From Roridomyces roridus (Eukaryota > Basidiomycota > Agaricomycetes > Agaricales > Mycenaceae), in assembly GCA_029378245.1 (NCBI GenBank), contig JARKIF010000012.1, positions 1,798,001 to 1,862,000 on the forward strand: 64,000 nt of DNA, in the 5' to 3' direction. Below, in pieces: positions 1-11,008 of this stretch; position 1 is the first letter of the stretch; each line of letters starts with the position of its first letter. The translations under genes and the position numbers were made by a program. Below the pieces are notes generated by a model, which made no database searches, was not told the origin of the DNA, and was given only the letters and a program-made list of their open reading frames with translations.

Positions 1-872
1 TCAGGTGATTCGGGGCTGGGGATTGGTTCCGCGATGTGTGCATGATTCTTATTGGCATAACGCTCCTTCGATTGGCGCGTGTTCTGCTCCTTCTGGGACT
101 GTGTGAATGTTCTCCCAGCTTTCACGTCGCGGCAATCCGAAACCATGTGCCCAATTCTGCCGCAGCCATAGCATGTGACTTTGGCGTTGAATTTGGCGGG
201 CTTGCCGAATTTCTTGCCGTGTGCCGGGAGCGCTACCTCGTCGGATGAGGGTTTGGCTCGTCGCCGGCGGTCCTGCTCGAGAATACGAGCCACGAGTTTG
301 GTGGAGTCCGTCAACGATGCCGTGTCGATGCCTGAGGTAAAAGTGTCCCAGGAATCCGGCAGTGACGTGAGAAGGGTGATGGAGTATTCCTCCTCCGATA
401 ATTTGGCGCCCTGGGCGGCCAACTTGGTGCGTAGATTTTTGAGAGCTCGAATGTGCTCTTCAACGTTCCCACCTTCCTCGCAATGGAGGCGTGAGAGTTG
501 TCGACGGAGAAGGACGATGGCGATCACACCTTTCAGCTGATAGGTGTCGGCAAGGGTGGTCCAGGCTGTGGATGACGATGTGGCGTCAGTAATGTACACC
601 AACGGATCGTCGGAAACACGAAGACGGATCTGGGAGAGGGCCTGTCGGTCCTTACGATCCCAATCAAGAATTTCCTTCGCCTTCGCGCCCTGTGGATCAA
701 CAATTTCTCCACTGGCGTTAAAGGTGTGGACGGGGCGTGGAATGGTACCGGTGACATATTCGATCAGATTCTGATCAGTGAGAATGTCGGTCATTTTCAC
801 AGCCCATGTAGCGTAGTTCTCCTCCCCAAGGAGATGCTGGATGCGGTAGGCGGATGTCGATGATTCGGACAT
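1..872 (-). CDS. Copia-1 gag (partial polyprotein)
   Basis: An open frame of 290 codons runs from ATG at 872 to the window edge without a stop. It begins MSESSTSAYRIQHLLGEENY and continues with the helical gag core of Copia elements (a 'W..L...Y' region around residues 105-115, and TLLTSLPDSWDTF near residues 165-180). A CCHC zinc knuckle, CYGCGRIGHMVSDC, follows near residue 235 and would bind RNA. The start is the first ATG after the leader. No frameshift or stop is visible, in contrast to Copia-2 and Copia-3, so this copy may be the most intact of the three, but protease, integrase and reverse transcriptase are off-window. Confidence 0.9.
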   Translation of the reverse strand, partial: MSESSTSAYRIQHLLGEENYATWAVKMTDILTDQNLIEYVTGTIPRPVHTFNASGEIVDPQGAKAKEILDWDRKDRQALSQIRLRVSDDPLVYITDATSSSTAWTTLADTYQLKGVIAIVLLRRQLSRLHCEEGGNVEEHIRALKNLRTKLAAQGAKLSEEEYSITLLTSLPDSWDTFTSGIDTASLTDSTKLVARILEQDRRRRAKPSSDEVALPAHGKKFGKPAKFNAKVTCYGCGRIGHMVSDCRDVKAGRTFTQSQKEQNTRQSKERYANKNHAHIAEPIPSPESP

Positions 873-906
873 GATAACAATGTGGGGATGGTGATCCTAG
901 GTTTAG

Positions 907-1073
907 ATCGAGAGGCGTCGAGTGTGCGTCGAAAAACGGTGATCAAGGCGTGTGACGGTTTGAGCTGTCAAGCTGGCGTGTGATTATCGAGAGGCGTCGA
1001 GTGTGCGTCGAAAACCGGTGATTAACGTGTGTGACGGTTTGAGCGGTCAAGCTGGTGATAGACGTGTGATTAT
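907..1073. repeat. Two-copy tandem repeat in Copia-1 leader
   Basis: A block of about 79 bp (907-985) is followed directly by a second copy (986-1073) that differs by a few substitutions and a 7-8 bp insertion near its end. It lies between the primer-binding site and the gag start, in the untranslated leader where packaging signals are expected. Confidence 0.85.
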
Positions 1074-1112
1074 TCGGGAGAAGTTCAGTTACGGCCGGGG
1101 CCCATAACCTAT

Positions 1113-1330
1113 TGTTGGATGATGTTCGATGAGTGTGAACAAGAGAAGAATAATGCATTCTGTGGTTCAGCTACAGGCTTATATACTACGGATAATATCT
1201 AGAATATTCTACTATAGTGAAGAGAGACTTAGTAATAGCTGAGTAAATAGAATCGGGTAGAAGGTCGGGGAATAATGATTACTACGACATGTTCCTTGGC
1301 TAGGGATGAGTCATTGAGCCGACAAACACA
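1113..1330 (-). repeat. Copia-1 5' LTR
   Basis: The block is bounded by TGTTGG at its left end and, on the minus strand, TGTTTG or TGTGTTTG at its right end, so the minus-strand LTR reads TG...CCAACA. A TATATAAG promoter box lies on the minus strand at about 1177-1185. The right boundary is 1328 or 1330; the partner LTR is needed to decide. The adjoining bases 1331-1335 (ATAAT) would be the target duplication if 1330 is right. Confidence 0.75.
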
Positions 1331-3734
1331 ATAATATTCTCCTATAGCGGAGTGGAAATCAGCTGTGTGAGTTGAGTATGTACATTAGCACTTGAATGTA
1401 AACTGCCATGGTAAAACTACGCACATTCCAAGACAAGATCCTGAACACCCGCAAAGATTTCCTCACCCCTCACAATTAAAGATTCAGGATCTGAGCTCAA
1501 TTGTGGGCTGACCAGCCAGGAGTTCAGAACTTGTGTTATGTATTGCACCTCCAAGTGACTGTCTTGCAGCTCTGGCAAAACAGTTGGTATCTTCTTCATA
1601 ACATCGGTGCAGCCCTGGCCTGTCAACCGCATGAATGAATTGAGGGCTATGGCGGATTCAATGCTAGATTTGCGGTCTGGGCTATCAGGACCAAGCCCCA
1701 ATACAATGAGGTTCCTCAAGTTCCCACGGTTGGATGTCAGGCCCTTCAGTGTGGAGATGCCTGACACTAGCCCAAAATTTTGGATTGATAGCTTGAGTAG
1801 TGGATGGAAAGCTTCTCGGAGATGGCGAATGTGGGACTGTACTGGTGGGTGGACAAGGGCCAGATACTCTCGAATTGGGGCAAGCAATTTGAGACGAGGG
1901 GGATTATCAGAGCTCATGTATCCCAAAGATGTTCGAAGCAGTACTGCTTTGCATGTAAGAATATCATCAATAGGTATGTTGCTCTGCTGCAGTTCTGAAT
2001 CTGAGAGGCCATCCGGTAAGATGGAGAGCAAACTCAGCAAATTTTTGGCATCTGGCAAAGCTGCTAAACGAGGGCTTGAGAGCGACAGCTCAATGGAGAC
2101 GTCAAGGCTGGATTTCCTGTCTGTTCCAAGAGCAATCATAGAAGTCCTCTGCTGCTCCCACTTGGACAGGAGACCACTGCATTCTTCATAGTCCACTAAA
2201 TGTGCCATAATATCCACGGCCAGTGGAAGATAATCTGTGAGGGCAAGCAATTTCTGGACGTCTCCAAGTTCATGGACATCATCCGCAATGTCAATGAATG
2301 TCTGAAAGGCTGCTTCATGTGACAATGGTGCCAGAGGTGGTATAAACGGCCGCGTCCACTGGACTGTGTTGGGTTTTTCAGCGCCGCGCATAGTGACCTG
2401 TCTGAGGTTCAGATCAATCATGGATAGGGTGGAAATGGGACATACAAGTAGACCTAGGTGTGGGACATCTGCTAGGAGGGAAAGCAACTTCTCTACCTCC
2501 TCACGAGATTCATCTGGCTCCCAGGATGTTTCAAAATTATCCAAGACCAGAAGTGTCGGTGGCGAGTTCTTGAAAAATTGGACAATGGGCCGGGCGAGAT
2601 TTGCTGCAGGGTCCAGCCCCAAGTTAAATGCAAAGAGTGCAGTCAGCTCCATGAAGCTTGGGGCTGAATCGCACGGAATGAACACCCTGCGTGTGTACTG
2701 GCCTGCAATGGTAGGATGATGCAGCACAGCTCGAGCAAGGCTGGTCTTTCCAATTCCACCCGGCCCCAAAATTATGACCCTGGGTGTGGCTTGTGAGAAC
2801 AGTGCAAGAATATGTTGCACCTCCGATTGTCTTCCATGGAATATCTTGGGCTCCGGCGGCAGGAGTGAAAAGGATACACTTCAAGGAAATCAATTGAACA
2901 GGAAATCAAAGCAGGGGTTGAACCCGTACCTGCTCTGCTCGGTGGAATGTGCTTGATTGATCTGCGAAGAGTTCTCGTGTGCTGTTGGCAGAGTTCTGGA
3001 TGACTCACGGAAAGATAATCCGATGGAGCGCCGTCCGAAAAGCCCGAAAGTATTTCCGTCAGCTCCTCGTGCAACTTTTGTATGTTGCTCTGCATCTCTG
3101 CTATATCGTACAACATATTGGACTGCAACTGTCCACCTTTTAGTCTCAAGAACTTTGATGAAAGGAGTCGAGGGATTGCACACCTTGAATGAAACAAATG
3201 CCTTTTGCATCCCCGCCTTGCAGTCACTCAACAAGGCTTGATTCTCGTTGAAGCGGAAAATCCGCTTGATAATGCCGACATCATGTTGTGCCTCTGTAAA
3301 TACATAAATTTTGTGTAGGGTCCTAGATTGAAATGAGCCATGGTTTTTTTAAAGCAACGAGGAATGGACGGACTCGGTGAACTCGCCGATGTGGCCCAAA
3401 TCCAATGTCCCCACTCCGGCTCCCCGCTCTGACACCATGTGAAGCCGCGCGATAGCAGACAGCACGACTTGAACTTGTTCTGCCAGGAGCACACACTGAT
3501 CCTGGTTCCTTTTCACGTTCTGGTGAGTCCATAAGTGTCTCGCCGATAATGAGTTGAAAGGGGGGAAACCTGGATTGATACCACGAGGGCTGCGGTCGTG
3601 CTTGAGATTGCCTTGAGGAATGGCGCCGAGAAAGCATCACAGAGCTCGGTGAGGGTCGAGACAGAGAGTTTGAGACACTCGATGAGCGTGTTCAGCTGGG
3701 TGGGCATTACGGTTGATTGAATTGCAGGCTGCAT
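1331..3734 (-). pseudogene. NLR-like STAND NTPase gene, cut by Copia-1
   Basis: This encodes an agaricomycete NLR-like protein: a helical N-terminal region, a coiled-coil linker, then a nucleotide-binding domain. My exon model on the minus strand is 3734-3570, 3519-3383, 3322-3184, 3128-3009, 2961-2930, 2878-2446, 2397-1425, 1362-1331. The NB domain shows the P-loop GPGGIGKTSLA, Walker B LLVLDNFE, the RxWTRPF strand (VQWTRPF) and an LPLA helix. The 48-bp intron at 2398-2445 has GTATGT and CAG ends and would be translated in frame if retained. Exon 8 begins with the GEYY segment that in relatives starts the TPR-type repeat region, and it stops at the Copia-1 LTR. The sensor half is therefore separated by at least one retrotransposon and lies off-window. 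The exon 2/3 junction needs a weak donor (GTTCAC), so some decay is possible there too. Confidence 0.88.
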
Positions 3735-4360
3735 GGGTACAGGCGGGAAGGGAGGAGGCCTGGGTACAGTTCCGTCTTGTGGGACGTTAAATCTCTCGGA
3801 GACATCCCGGTTCCTGTTTTCCCAAGCTCGCTTCTAATGACCGCCCTTGAATGATGCGAGTAGCCTGATAATTGACAATTGACGCGATTGGGGACCCGGC
3901 TATTGCTGTGGTCAGTCACCCCTGCAAGTGGAGAAGGAGCATGAAACTGAAAGAACAAGTAACCTCTCCGGAGCCTAACCCCGCTGCTTTTCCTCGGTAT
4001 ATTTCTATGTTTAGCCTATACAGATTCCTGCCAGCATCTAGGAGTGGGAAATAACTGGGTGAGAGATAGAACCACCGGAACCTCATGGCCCTCAGATTCG
4101 AAAGTTCCAGCTGCCAGCCCGGCGACCCTCGGCCAAACCGGGAATGCGGGGTCACGCCTAGTCTCTAAAATCTGAGGACTTATTTACGGAGTGGGACGAG
4201 GAACGTGAGATTGGAGGAAAGAACAGCCTGAAACTGAGGTCCAAAAATGAACTGGGGGTGTCGTCTCATCCGTCAGGTCGGGAATCGAACCGACGCCACA
4301 CTGTGTTGTGGTTTGTTGAGGGCTGACGTAATTCCGTGACATTGTTCTTCCTCAACGTCC
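3735..4360. other. Intergenic, no supported gene
   Basis: No open frame here has family features. On the minus strand around 4276-4300 there is a GGTTCGATTCCC-like B-box flanked by a short inverted repeat, but no complete cloverleaf can be drawn. Confidence 0.6.
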
Positions 4361-5909
4361 ATGACCTCTGGAAGCTCCCACCGTTCCTTGCGGGCTCGGC
4401 TTGCCGACATCGACGCCGAGACCATCATCCTCCACGCACGGCTGGCAGCTCTGGCTGCAGAGCGCAAACCAATCGTCGAAGCTCTTCGCTCCGCCACCTA
4501 CCCAGTCATCGACCTTCCGGCCGAAATCACGGCAGAGATCTTTCTCCAATACTTCACTCGCGCACAAATTGGCGGGACCGAGCCAGGTGTAGCGTGGGCT
4601 CCCGGATGGGTGGCCCCTTGCGGTCCCCGGTCCCTTGCTTCTCGCAAGTGTCTGTCGCAAGTGGCGCGAAATCGCCCTCGCTTTGCAGCCTATCTGGTCC
4701 AAATTCTACGTGGTGACTAGGTCCACCGTACCGAGCTCTCTGGGTAATCTCCTCGAGTACTGGCTCCAGCGTGCCGGGACACACCCGTTGGATGTCTCGC
4801 TCTTCCATGCCGACATCTCGGTCTTGACGTTGCTGGAGCCTTACATGGGCCAATTGGAGACCTTCGAGTGTTTTGCGCGCACTGAATTGGGGTTACCGAA
4901 CGAGCTCCTACAGGGCAAGATTCCGAATCTGCGGTCCTTGACGATCACTTGCGGCGATGAGGTGACCGTGCCCATCACCGCTTTCGTCGGCTGCCTGCAG
5001 CTGCGCGAGCTGTGCCTGGCGTCGTTCCCGCCGGCGGGCATGGACATTTCCTGGGGCCATTTGACCCGTCTCGAGCTCATCGACATGTCGCTGGATGAGA
5101 GCCTGACCATTCTCCGGGACACACCCGCTCTTCAGACCCTCACCGCGAATATCTATGAACACATGGACGACCCCATTCCGGCTACCACATCCATCCGCCT
5201 AACCCAACTCCATACCCTCAAATTCGACAAATACCATCGCAGCCTCCAGCTTCTGGAACACCTCACCCTTCCTTCGCTCGCCGACATCGAGTTCCCACTC
5301 GCGGACGTTAACACGCACTTTGGCATGCTCAATCTTACCTCCGACGTCCCCCGATTCGCAGCTTGCCTCCAGCGATCTGCGTGCAACCTGCGCTCAATTA
5401 CGCTGCACGCGCCTGGTCTCAGCGACGCGGTCCAATGTCTACGCGCTGCAGGCCCCACCCTCGCTGTCATCAACCTGCGGGACGTCGATTGGGATAGCCG
5501 GAGTGTTGATCACTTCTTCCGCGAGAGCTTGAAAGACACGGAGGGGTTCGTCCCGGGCTTGACGTCTCTTTCGATCAACCCGTGTCTCAAAGCGGTGGAG
5601 ATTCCCTTTGGCGAGCTGGCGAGCGTGATTGCTGCGCGTCGGGGTAAACTTAGGGCGTTCGAGCTCGTTCTTGCCGGGGAGCGGAGTGATGGTGGACGGC
5701 AACCTCTGGTGGAAATCGAGGATGGTCTGGATGCACTTCGGGCGTTGAAGAAGGATGGAGTGAAGATTGATATACGGGGGTTGCAGAGTATTACAGATCC
5801 AGTGCGTCTTTTTTTCGGCTGATGATCGTGGAATCTCTGACTCACGTGCGGCTTATAGGTCGATCCCCTCGCAGTGTACCCTCCGATGCTGCCTCGGCAG
5901 GACGACTGA
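4361..5909 (+). CDS. F-box / LRR-like protein with frameshift
   Basis: The start at 4361 opens with a short coiled helix and then the basidiomycete F-box signature (IDLPAEITAEIFLQYF near residue 50), the second half of which (LLLASVCRKWREIA) is in another frame from 4635. An F-box would bind SKP1 in an SCF ubiquitin ligase, and the rest (about 380 residues of irregular leucine-rich segments) would recruit the substrate. An intron at 5802-5858 (GTGCGT to TATAG) joins a 17-residue end ...VYPPMLPRQDD with stop at 5907-5909. Exon lengths sum to 3n+1, and no acceptable intron bridges 4587-4632, so one extra base (sequence error or true mutation) splits the F-box. If real, the gene is dead. Confidence 0.75.
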
Positions 5910-6214
5910 GGTGTAAAGTCCGGCCTCCGGAATCAAAATGGCAGCGATAAAATATCGGTAGTTGTACTGCTCATGTGCCAATCAAAACAGTTCGATTTCT
6001 GCATCCTCCCTCGACAACCACCGGCCGCCTACTCGGCAATTCACTACCACAGCATGCACTCCGGAGTCATTGGCCGGCCCGCCAGACTCATCACGCTGTC
6101 CTCGCTTCTAGCGACCCGAGCAAATCATCGTTCAACCAACAGCGGTCACGCGATGATCTCCCAGGTATTTCTCCGCGACGGGTGGGCATGTGAGTGTCAA
6201 GGGCGCCTTCATCG

Positions 6215-6223
6215 CATATAAAG
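6215..6223 (+). promoter_or_regulatory. TATA box of the polygalacturonase gene
   Basis: CATATAAAG lies about 60 bp before the GH28 start codon, a normal distance for a fungal TATA promoter with a short leader. Confidence 0.6.
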
Positions 6224-6278
6224 TACGTGTCGCTCTTCGTTCTCGTTGTCCAGCTAACCACCGAAAAAAACCCCAACG

Positions 6279-8185
6279 ATGCTTCCGTTCTCCCTAGCCG
6301 TATCCCTCGCGTGTATCGCCGCCGTCGCTGCGAGTCCGTTCAACTCGACGGCTGTTACGCCGCCCAGGAAGATTGGGAAGAGGTGTACGGGGACTATTGA
6401 GTCGCTGGCGGATGTGGCGGCTGCGCAGGAGTGTACGACTATCAACGTCGGTCTCTCTATTCGCCTCACATCGTATTCTCGATACTTACGCAGGAGCTTG
6501 TAGATTGCGGGGTTCACAGTCCCCGCTGGGCAGACCTTTGCGATTTCAGCACCGGATGGAGCTGTTATATCCATGACGGGGCAGATCACGTTCCCATTTG
6601 CGGTGAGTTGATTGGTTTGCACCAATATTCCAAGTGGGCTGATGTCGTGTTTGTAGGCGTGGGCCGGTCCGTTGATGAAGATTTCTGGAAACAACCTCGT
6701 TTTCAATGGAAACAAGTGAGTCAGAGTGAGTCTCGTTTGGTGGATGTTGACGCCCTTTATCTCAAGCCACAATCTCGACGGACAGGGAGCCTCGTATTGT
6801 ATGTCCCATCCTCCCTTTCCTCGTTTGTTTGTACTCAAGAATGTGCAGGGGACGGTATGGGCGGAAACGGTGGTGTCGAGAAACCAGCGCCTATGGTTAC
6901 GCTCGACATGAGTGGGACGTTTGAGAATGTTGTCGTCCTCAACAGTCCCCAACGGGCTATTGCGATCAATACGAATGGGCTCACTGTTAGTGGCGTTACG
7001 GTGAATAACGGTGCGTTCGAATTCCAGTGTTTTCTTCTCAGGAATGGTTTGGGTTGATGAGAGGTTTTTTTCAGCTGCTGGCGCGGCTGCGAACAGTGCA
7101 TCCGCTGGAAAGCCTGCGGGGGCTAATACGGATGTGAGTTTATTGGATTCGTGTGCTTCTCGGGATTGATTCATCGTTGCAGGGGTTTGACGTGTAACTT
7201 CCCCGCCGGATGCACCTTTGCATTATTGATTCGCGACTTATAGTGCTGCTAGCAATATTGTCATCAAGAATTCCGTCGTGACGAACCAAGGTCGGTCGTT
7301 AGTTGATTTGGTTATTCTACTTCGCTGACTGGATGTCTAGACGACTGTCTTGCCATTAACCGCGGGTCAAACATTACGTTCACTGGGAACAGCTGCACTG
7401 GAGGGCATGGGATCAGTGTCGTGAGTATTAGAATTAACGCCTACCGAAATTTTCTCAGTCTAATATCGTTGTAGGGCTCGATCAGCAGCAACACGGTCGT
7501 GAGCGGCGTCACCATCTCCAACAACGTCGGTGAGTCAAAGTCCGAAAGCTACTTATTTTGTTCGCGGACTGAGGTGGCTTCGCTAGTAACGAACAAGTAC
7601 GTATACGTATGCCATGGGTTTGAGGACCCTTTTTTTATTTACCACCGGCCGCCAGCGGCAACGCTCTCCGCATCAAGACAGATGCTACGGCGACTGGTTC
7701 GACCGTCTCGAATATCGTTTACTCGGGCAATACCGCGACTGGTAAAATATATCGCAGCTTCTTTCAATCTGTGGAAATCGTTGAGCCTGTTAATTCCAGG
7801 GATCACCAATTTCGGTGTGCTCATTGACCAGGTTCGTTCGTTCTCTATTTACATACTTTCACCGAGCTTGGCTGATTCCTCTGACTAGTCCTACCCTTCG
7901 ACACTCGGCACGCCTGGCACGGGTGTCGTGATCAGCGGCGTGACTTTTAGCGGGACGAACAAGATCGCGGTGGGCAGCACCGGGCATCGGGTGGAAGTCA
8001 ATTGTGGGAGCACGAGCTCGTGTACCGGTACTTGGGTACGCCTTCCTTCCTTCCTTCCTTCTGCGACGACGGAGAATTACTTACGATGTCAACTTTTCTT
8101 TCAACAGAACTTTGCTGGGTTGACGGTCACGGGTGGGACGGGTTCGACTGTGAAGAATGCTCCTGTGACGGGAGGGTCGTTCTAG
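6279..8185 (+). CDS. Endopolygalacturonase, GH28, secreted
   Basis: It hydrolyses alpha-1,4-galacturonan in pectin outside the cell. Fifteen exons: 6279-6446, 6504-6602, 6657-6715, 6767-6798, 6849-7010, 7075-7133, 7183-7193, 7244-7290, 7341-7420, 7475-7529, 7587-7596, 7656-7741, 7800-7831, 7889-8035, 8108-8185, giving 374 residues with the frame closed at a TAG. A signal peptide ([19 protein letters not shown]) is followed by a right-handed beta-helix with all four GH28 active-site motifs in order: NTDGFDV, NQDDCLAIN, GGHGIS and RIKTD. Length is normal for fungal endo-acting enzymes. Two exons are only 11 and 10 nt; the 11-nt one carries the GFDV part of the first catalytic motif. The gene appears intact and functional. 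Confidence 0.97.
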
Positions 8186-8510
8186 CTGAAATTCGTATCT
8201 TATTTACTTGCGTCGTGTATGTATCAAGAACGCAGTTTCGGGCGCCGGCGCTGATGGCACCGCCCTGAAATTACTTGATTACTTGATTGTCTCAGCGTCC
8301 GTGCTTGCCGCGTATTACCCACCGACGTTTTCCTCTGAGGAAATTTGAAGAGATCTCATTGCGGGAGAGAAAGCAATCCAGGTGTTGACCACCCTCGGAG
8401 CCGATCTCAAAAGGGAATTCGGGAGATCTTCCCAGCGGCCATCACCCGGTGATCCAGACATCGCTTCTTTTTCCCGCTCAAACTGGTCCCTCATCTCGTT
8501 CTCCCAGAGG
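8186..8510. other. Intergenic between GH28 and NLR-2
   Basis: No gene seen; it presumably holds the GH28 terminator and the promoter of the downstream NLR-like gene. Confidence 0.6.
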
Positions 8511-11008
8511 ATGCCGCCCCAGCTGCGCAAGGCGTCGACAAAGGACCGCATCCTCCAGCACGGCACAGTCGCTTGCACATTGCTCAAGGATATTGGGAAT
8601 GCCACCAATCAGCCGTATCTGCAGGCCATTGCCAGCTTGTCGCTCATCATTATGGAGACGCTGCAGGTGCGTCCCGTGTGCTTCTCCCGCTGAGAATTCT
8701 CAGCTGACGTTCCTTTTGAAGCGGGTGAGGGATAACAAGGACGGTGTGTACAACCCCGGGTACTTGGATATAGACTATAAGATTTTTCTCGGACAGCCTG
8801 TGTACGGATGACGGAGCGCGCGTATGAGCTCGTCTGCGCTATCATCAATATCTGCCGCGATAGTGAGGCCGAACTTGCCCCAGCGATGGTCCGTAGCATT
8901 GAGCAGTTCACCGAGTGCGTTACAGTCCCTCCCTCACTCTGATGTATCGACTGACACGCTATCTAGTACGCTCGAAAAAATGCTCACCTTTGTGCGGAGC
9001 CAAGTGCGAGGAGGCGTCGTGCGGAGGATGCTACGCTCGATGGAGGACGCAGACTTGATTAAGGATTGCAATGACGGGCTCAAGCATGCTCTGGATGTCT
9101 TTGGGGTGCGTCTTTCCATTCCGCCCTGATTCATAGGCTGACAAAAGACAGGTCCAAGCGAGTATCGTCGCAGCGATGACCATGGCCGAAATGCAGGTCC
9201 GTCCCTCCTCGTTTTCTCCGTCCTTTCCCTGACACCGCCCTCCCCAGAGAGACGCCACGCAGCGCCACGAAGAGCTCATCACCATCCTCCGTACCAAGCG
9301 CAAATCCACACGCGACTCGACATCCGACACCCTCACTCCCTCGCCACGCAAGAGTCGCAGCAAAAGGCAGACGCAGCCCGACACGCGGAGTACCCCACTC
9401 TTGCCTGCTTCCCCAAAGATCTTTTACGGGCGGACGGACCAGCTGATGCACGTCGTCAACGCTATTCTCCTCGCCTCCTCCTCCTCCCCTGCGCGCATAA
9501 CGATCTCAGGCCCTGTCGGTATCGGCAAATCCGCTCTGGCACTCGCTGCGGCCCACAGCTCCTCCTGCGCCAGCTTGTTTGGTGTGAATCGGTACTGGGT
9601 GGACTGTGGCAGCGCTATGGACGCCAAGCAGCTCGTGGCGCGTATTGCGATTGCGCTGGGGCTGGAGAAGTACGGGAGGAAGGCGGTTATGCGGGCGTTT
9701 GGTGGCTTGGGTAATCATGGGATCCAAGAAGGCGAGGGGAAGGAAGGAGACGACGCGGATAAACCCAAGGTGCCACCAGCACCCGCCCTCCTTGTCCTAG
9801 ACGCCCTCGACGCTCCATGGGCACCACTAGCGAATCGCTCAGACGTCGAGGACTTTCTCTCCCTCCTCGCCGACCTCTCTCATCTCACTCTCATCGTTAC
9901 CCTCCGCGGGTCCTCGCGTCCTCGTCAGATCCGCTGGACTCGCCCCTTCCTTCCCCCACTCTCTCCTATCGACGCAGACGCTGCACGCCAGACGTTCCTC
10001 GACATCTCGGACGCCCCGCCCGAGGACGCGGGGATGCAGAAGCTGCTGGAGATCGCCGAGGGGGTGCCTGGGGTGATTACGCATTTGGCTGGGCTTGCGA
10101 GCTTTGAGGGGTGTGCTGCGTTGGCGGCGAGGTGTGAGACGGAGGGTGCTGCTGTTGTACGAGATCGGGAGGAGCGTATGGGGATGAGGTCTCCTGCGAG
10201 TGTGGTGGTGCCTGTTCTGGGGGGAACGATTAGCGAGGAGCCTGGGGAGATGGAGGTTGGTGAAGGTGAAGGTGCAGGGGTGGGCGTGAAGGATGTGGAT
10301 GAAAATGCGGATGAGGATGTTAAAGAAGAACCGGGCGGCAAGCGGACGGCACAGCTTAACAGCTCTCCTCTTAACAGCTCTGACGGCACGGCGTCTGCGT
10401 CCGCCTCTCGGACGTCGATTGATAGCGTGCTGTCGGGCACGACGGCGGTGTCACGGGGCAGTGTCATGCCGACGGCGCGGACCTTTTCGGGGAGCACCGT
10501 CGCCAGTATGATCTCGGGTACGACGGCCGTGTCGGTGTCAGAACGGACTTTCTCGACTGATAGCGTGGGTTCTGCAGCGACGTATGCTTCGGGTTCTACA
10601 CTCGCTTCCGTGTCCTCGGCTTCGTCTCGTACTTCTACGGTCGATAACTCGATGTCTGGGACGACGCTGGTGTCTATTGCGAGTAACAGTCTCCCGACGA
10701 GGATGAGTATGATGTCGAGTCCCAGCTTTACCTCCACGCCGCTGCGCACCCCCACCATTGACAGTATCTTGTCTGGCACGACTCTCGCCTCCTCCTCCTC
10801 CTCCTCGAGCCGCACCTCTACCCTCGATAGCACCACCTCCGCTGCTACCCTCGACAGCATCACCATTGCCGCGTCCCGGACGTCTACGATGGATAGTATG
10901 ATGTCGAGTAGTACGGTGGAGACGACGTTGTCTGGGACGACGGCTGCTTCTGTGGCGAGTACGAGTACGGCTAGGGGCGGGGACGAGGACGAGGATTTGA
11001 AGGCGTGA
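8511..11008 (+). CDS. NLR-like STAND protein with Ser/Thr repeat tail
   Basis: Exons 8511-8666, 8722-8743, 8797-8914, 8967-9105, 9152-9196 and 9248-11008 give a closed 746-residue frame. The N-terminal helices match the first NLR gene of this window in layout. The NB domain has a P-loop GPVGIGKSALA, Walker B LLVLDALDAPW, and the RWTRPFLPPLSP strand. After the NB domain (about residue 410) the usual winged-helix and TPR part is absent. An acidic linker is followed by about 200 residues of degenerate repeats around SGTT and S-R-T-S-T-x-D-S. The protein therefore keeps the switch but has an unusual, probably disordered tail in place of a sensor. Repeat-like sequence continues out of frame after the stop (to about 11440), so the tail may have been longer. 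Gene confidence is high; the role is inferred. Confidence 0.88.
10405..10990 (+). repeat. Degenerate Ser/Thr repeats coding for the NLR-2 tail
   Basis: At least seven units of roughly 22-30 codons each carry variants of S-R-T-S-T-x-D-S-x-x-S-G-T-T-x-x-S. Codon choice varies between units, so the repeat is older than recent slippage. Confidence 0.75.

Larger units (their letters stand above)
1..1330 (-). mobile_element. Copia-1: LTR retrotransposon, 5' end only
   Basis: A Ty1/copia-type element reads leftwards and runs off the left edge. From right to left it shows the 5' LTR (1113-1330), a primer-binding site just inside it (about 1096-1109, reading GGTTATGGGCCC on the minus strand), a leader with a duplicated block, and the gag start at 872. 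The same primer-binding sequence follows the LTRs of Copia-2 and Copia-3 in this window, so all three probably use the same half-tRNA primer (it includes CAT plus AACC, as expected for the anticodon loop of initiator tRNA-Met). The element sits inside an exon of the NLR-like gene at 1331-3734. The other LTR and the target duplication lie outside the window. Confidence 0.9.

Noticed and set aside
4276..4345. Possible tRNA gene on the minus strand (GGTTCGATTCCC box, CGTCAG/CTGACG stem)
   Set aside because: The T-arm spacing is wrong and there is no D arm or anticodon arm of suitable length.
6254..7174. 306-codon minus-strand frame over the GH28 gene
   Set aside because: Antisense of spliced GH28 exons, which are confirmed by catalytic motifs and a closed frame.
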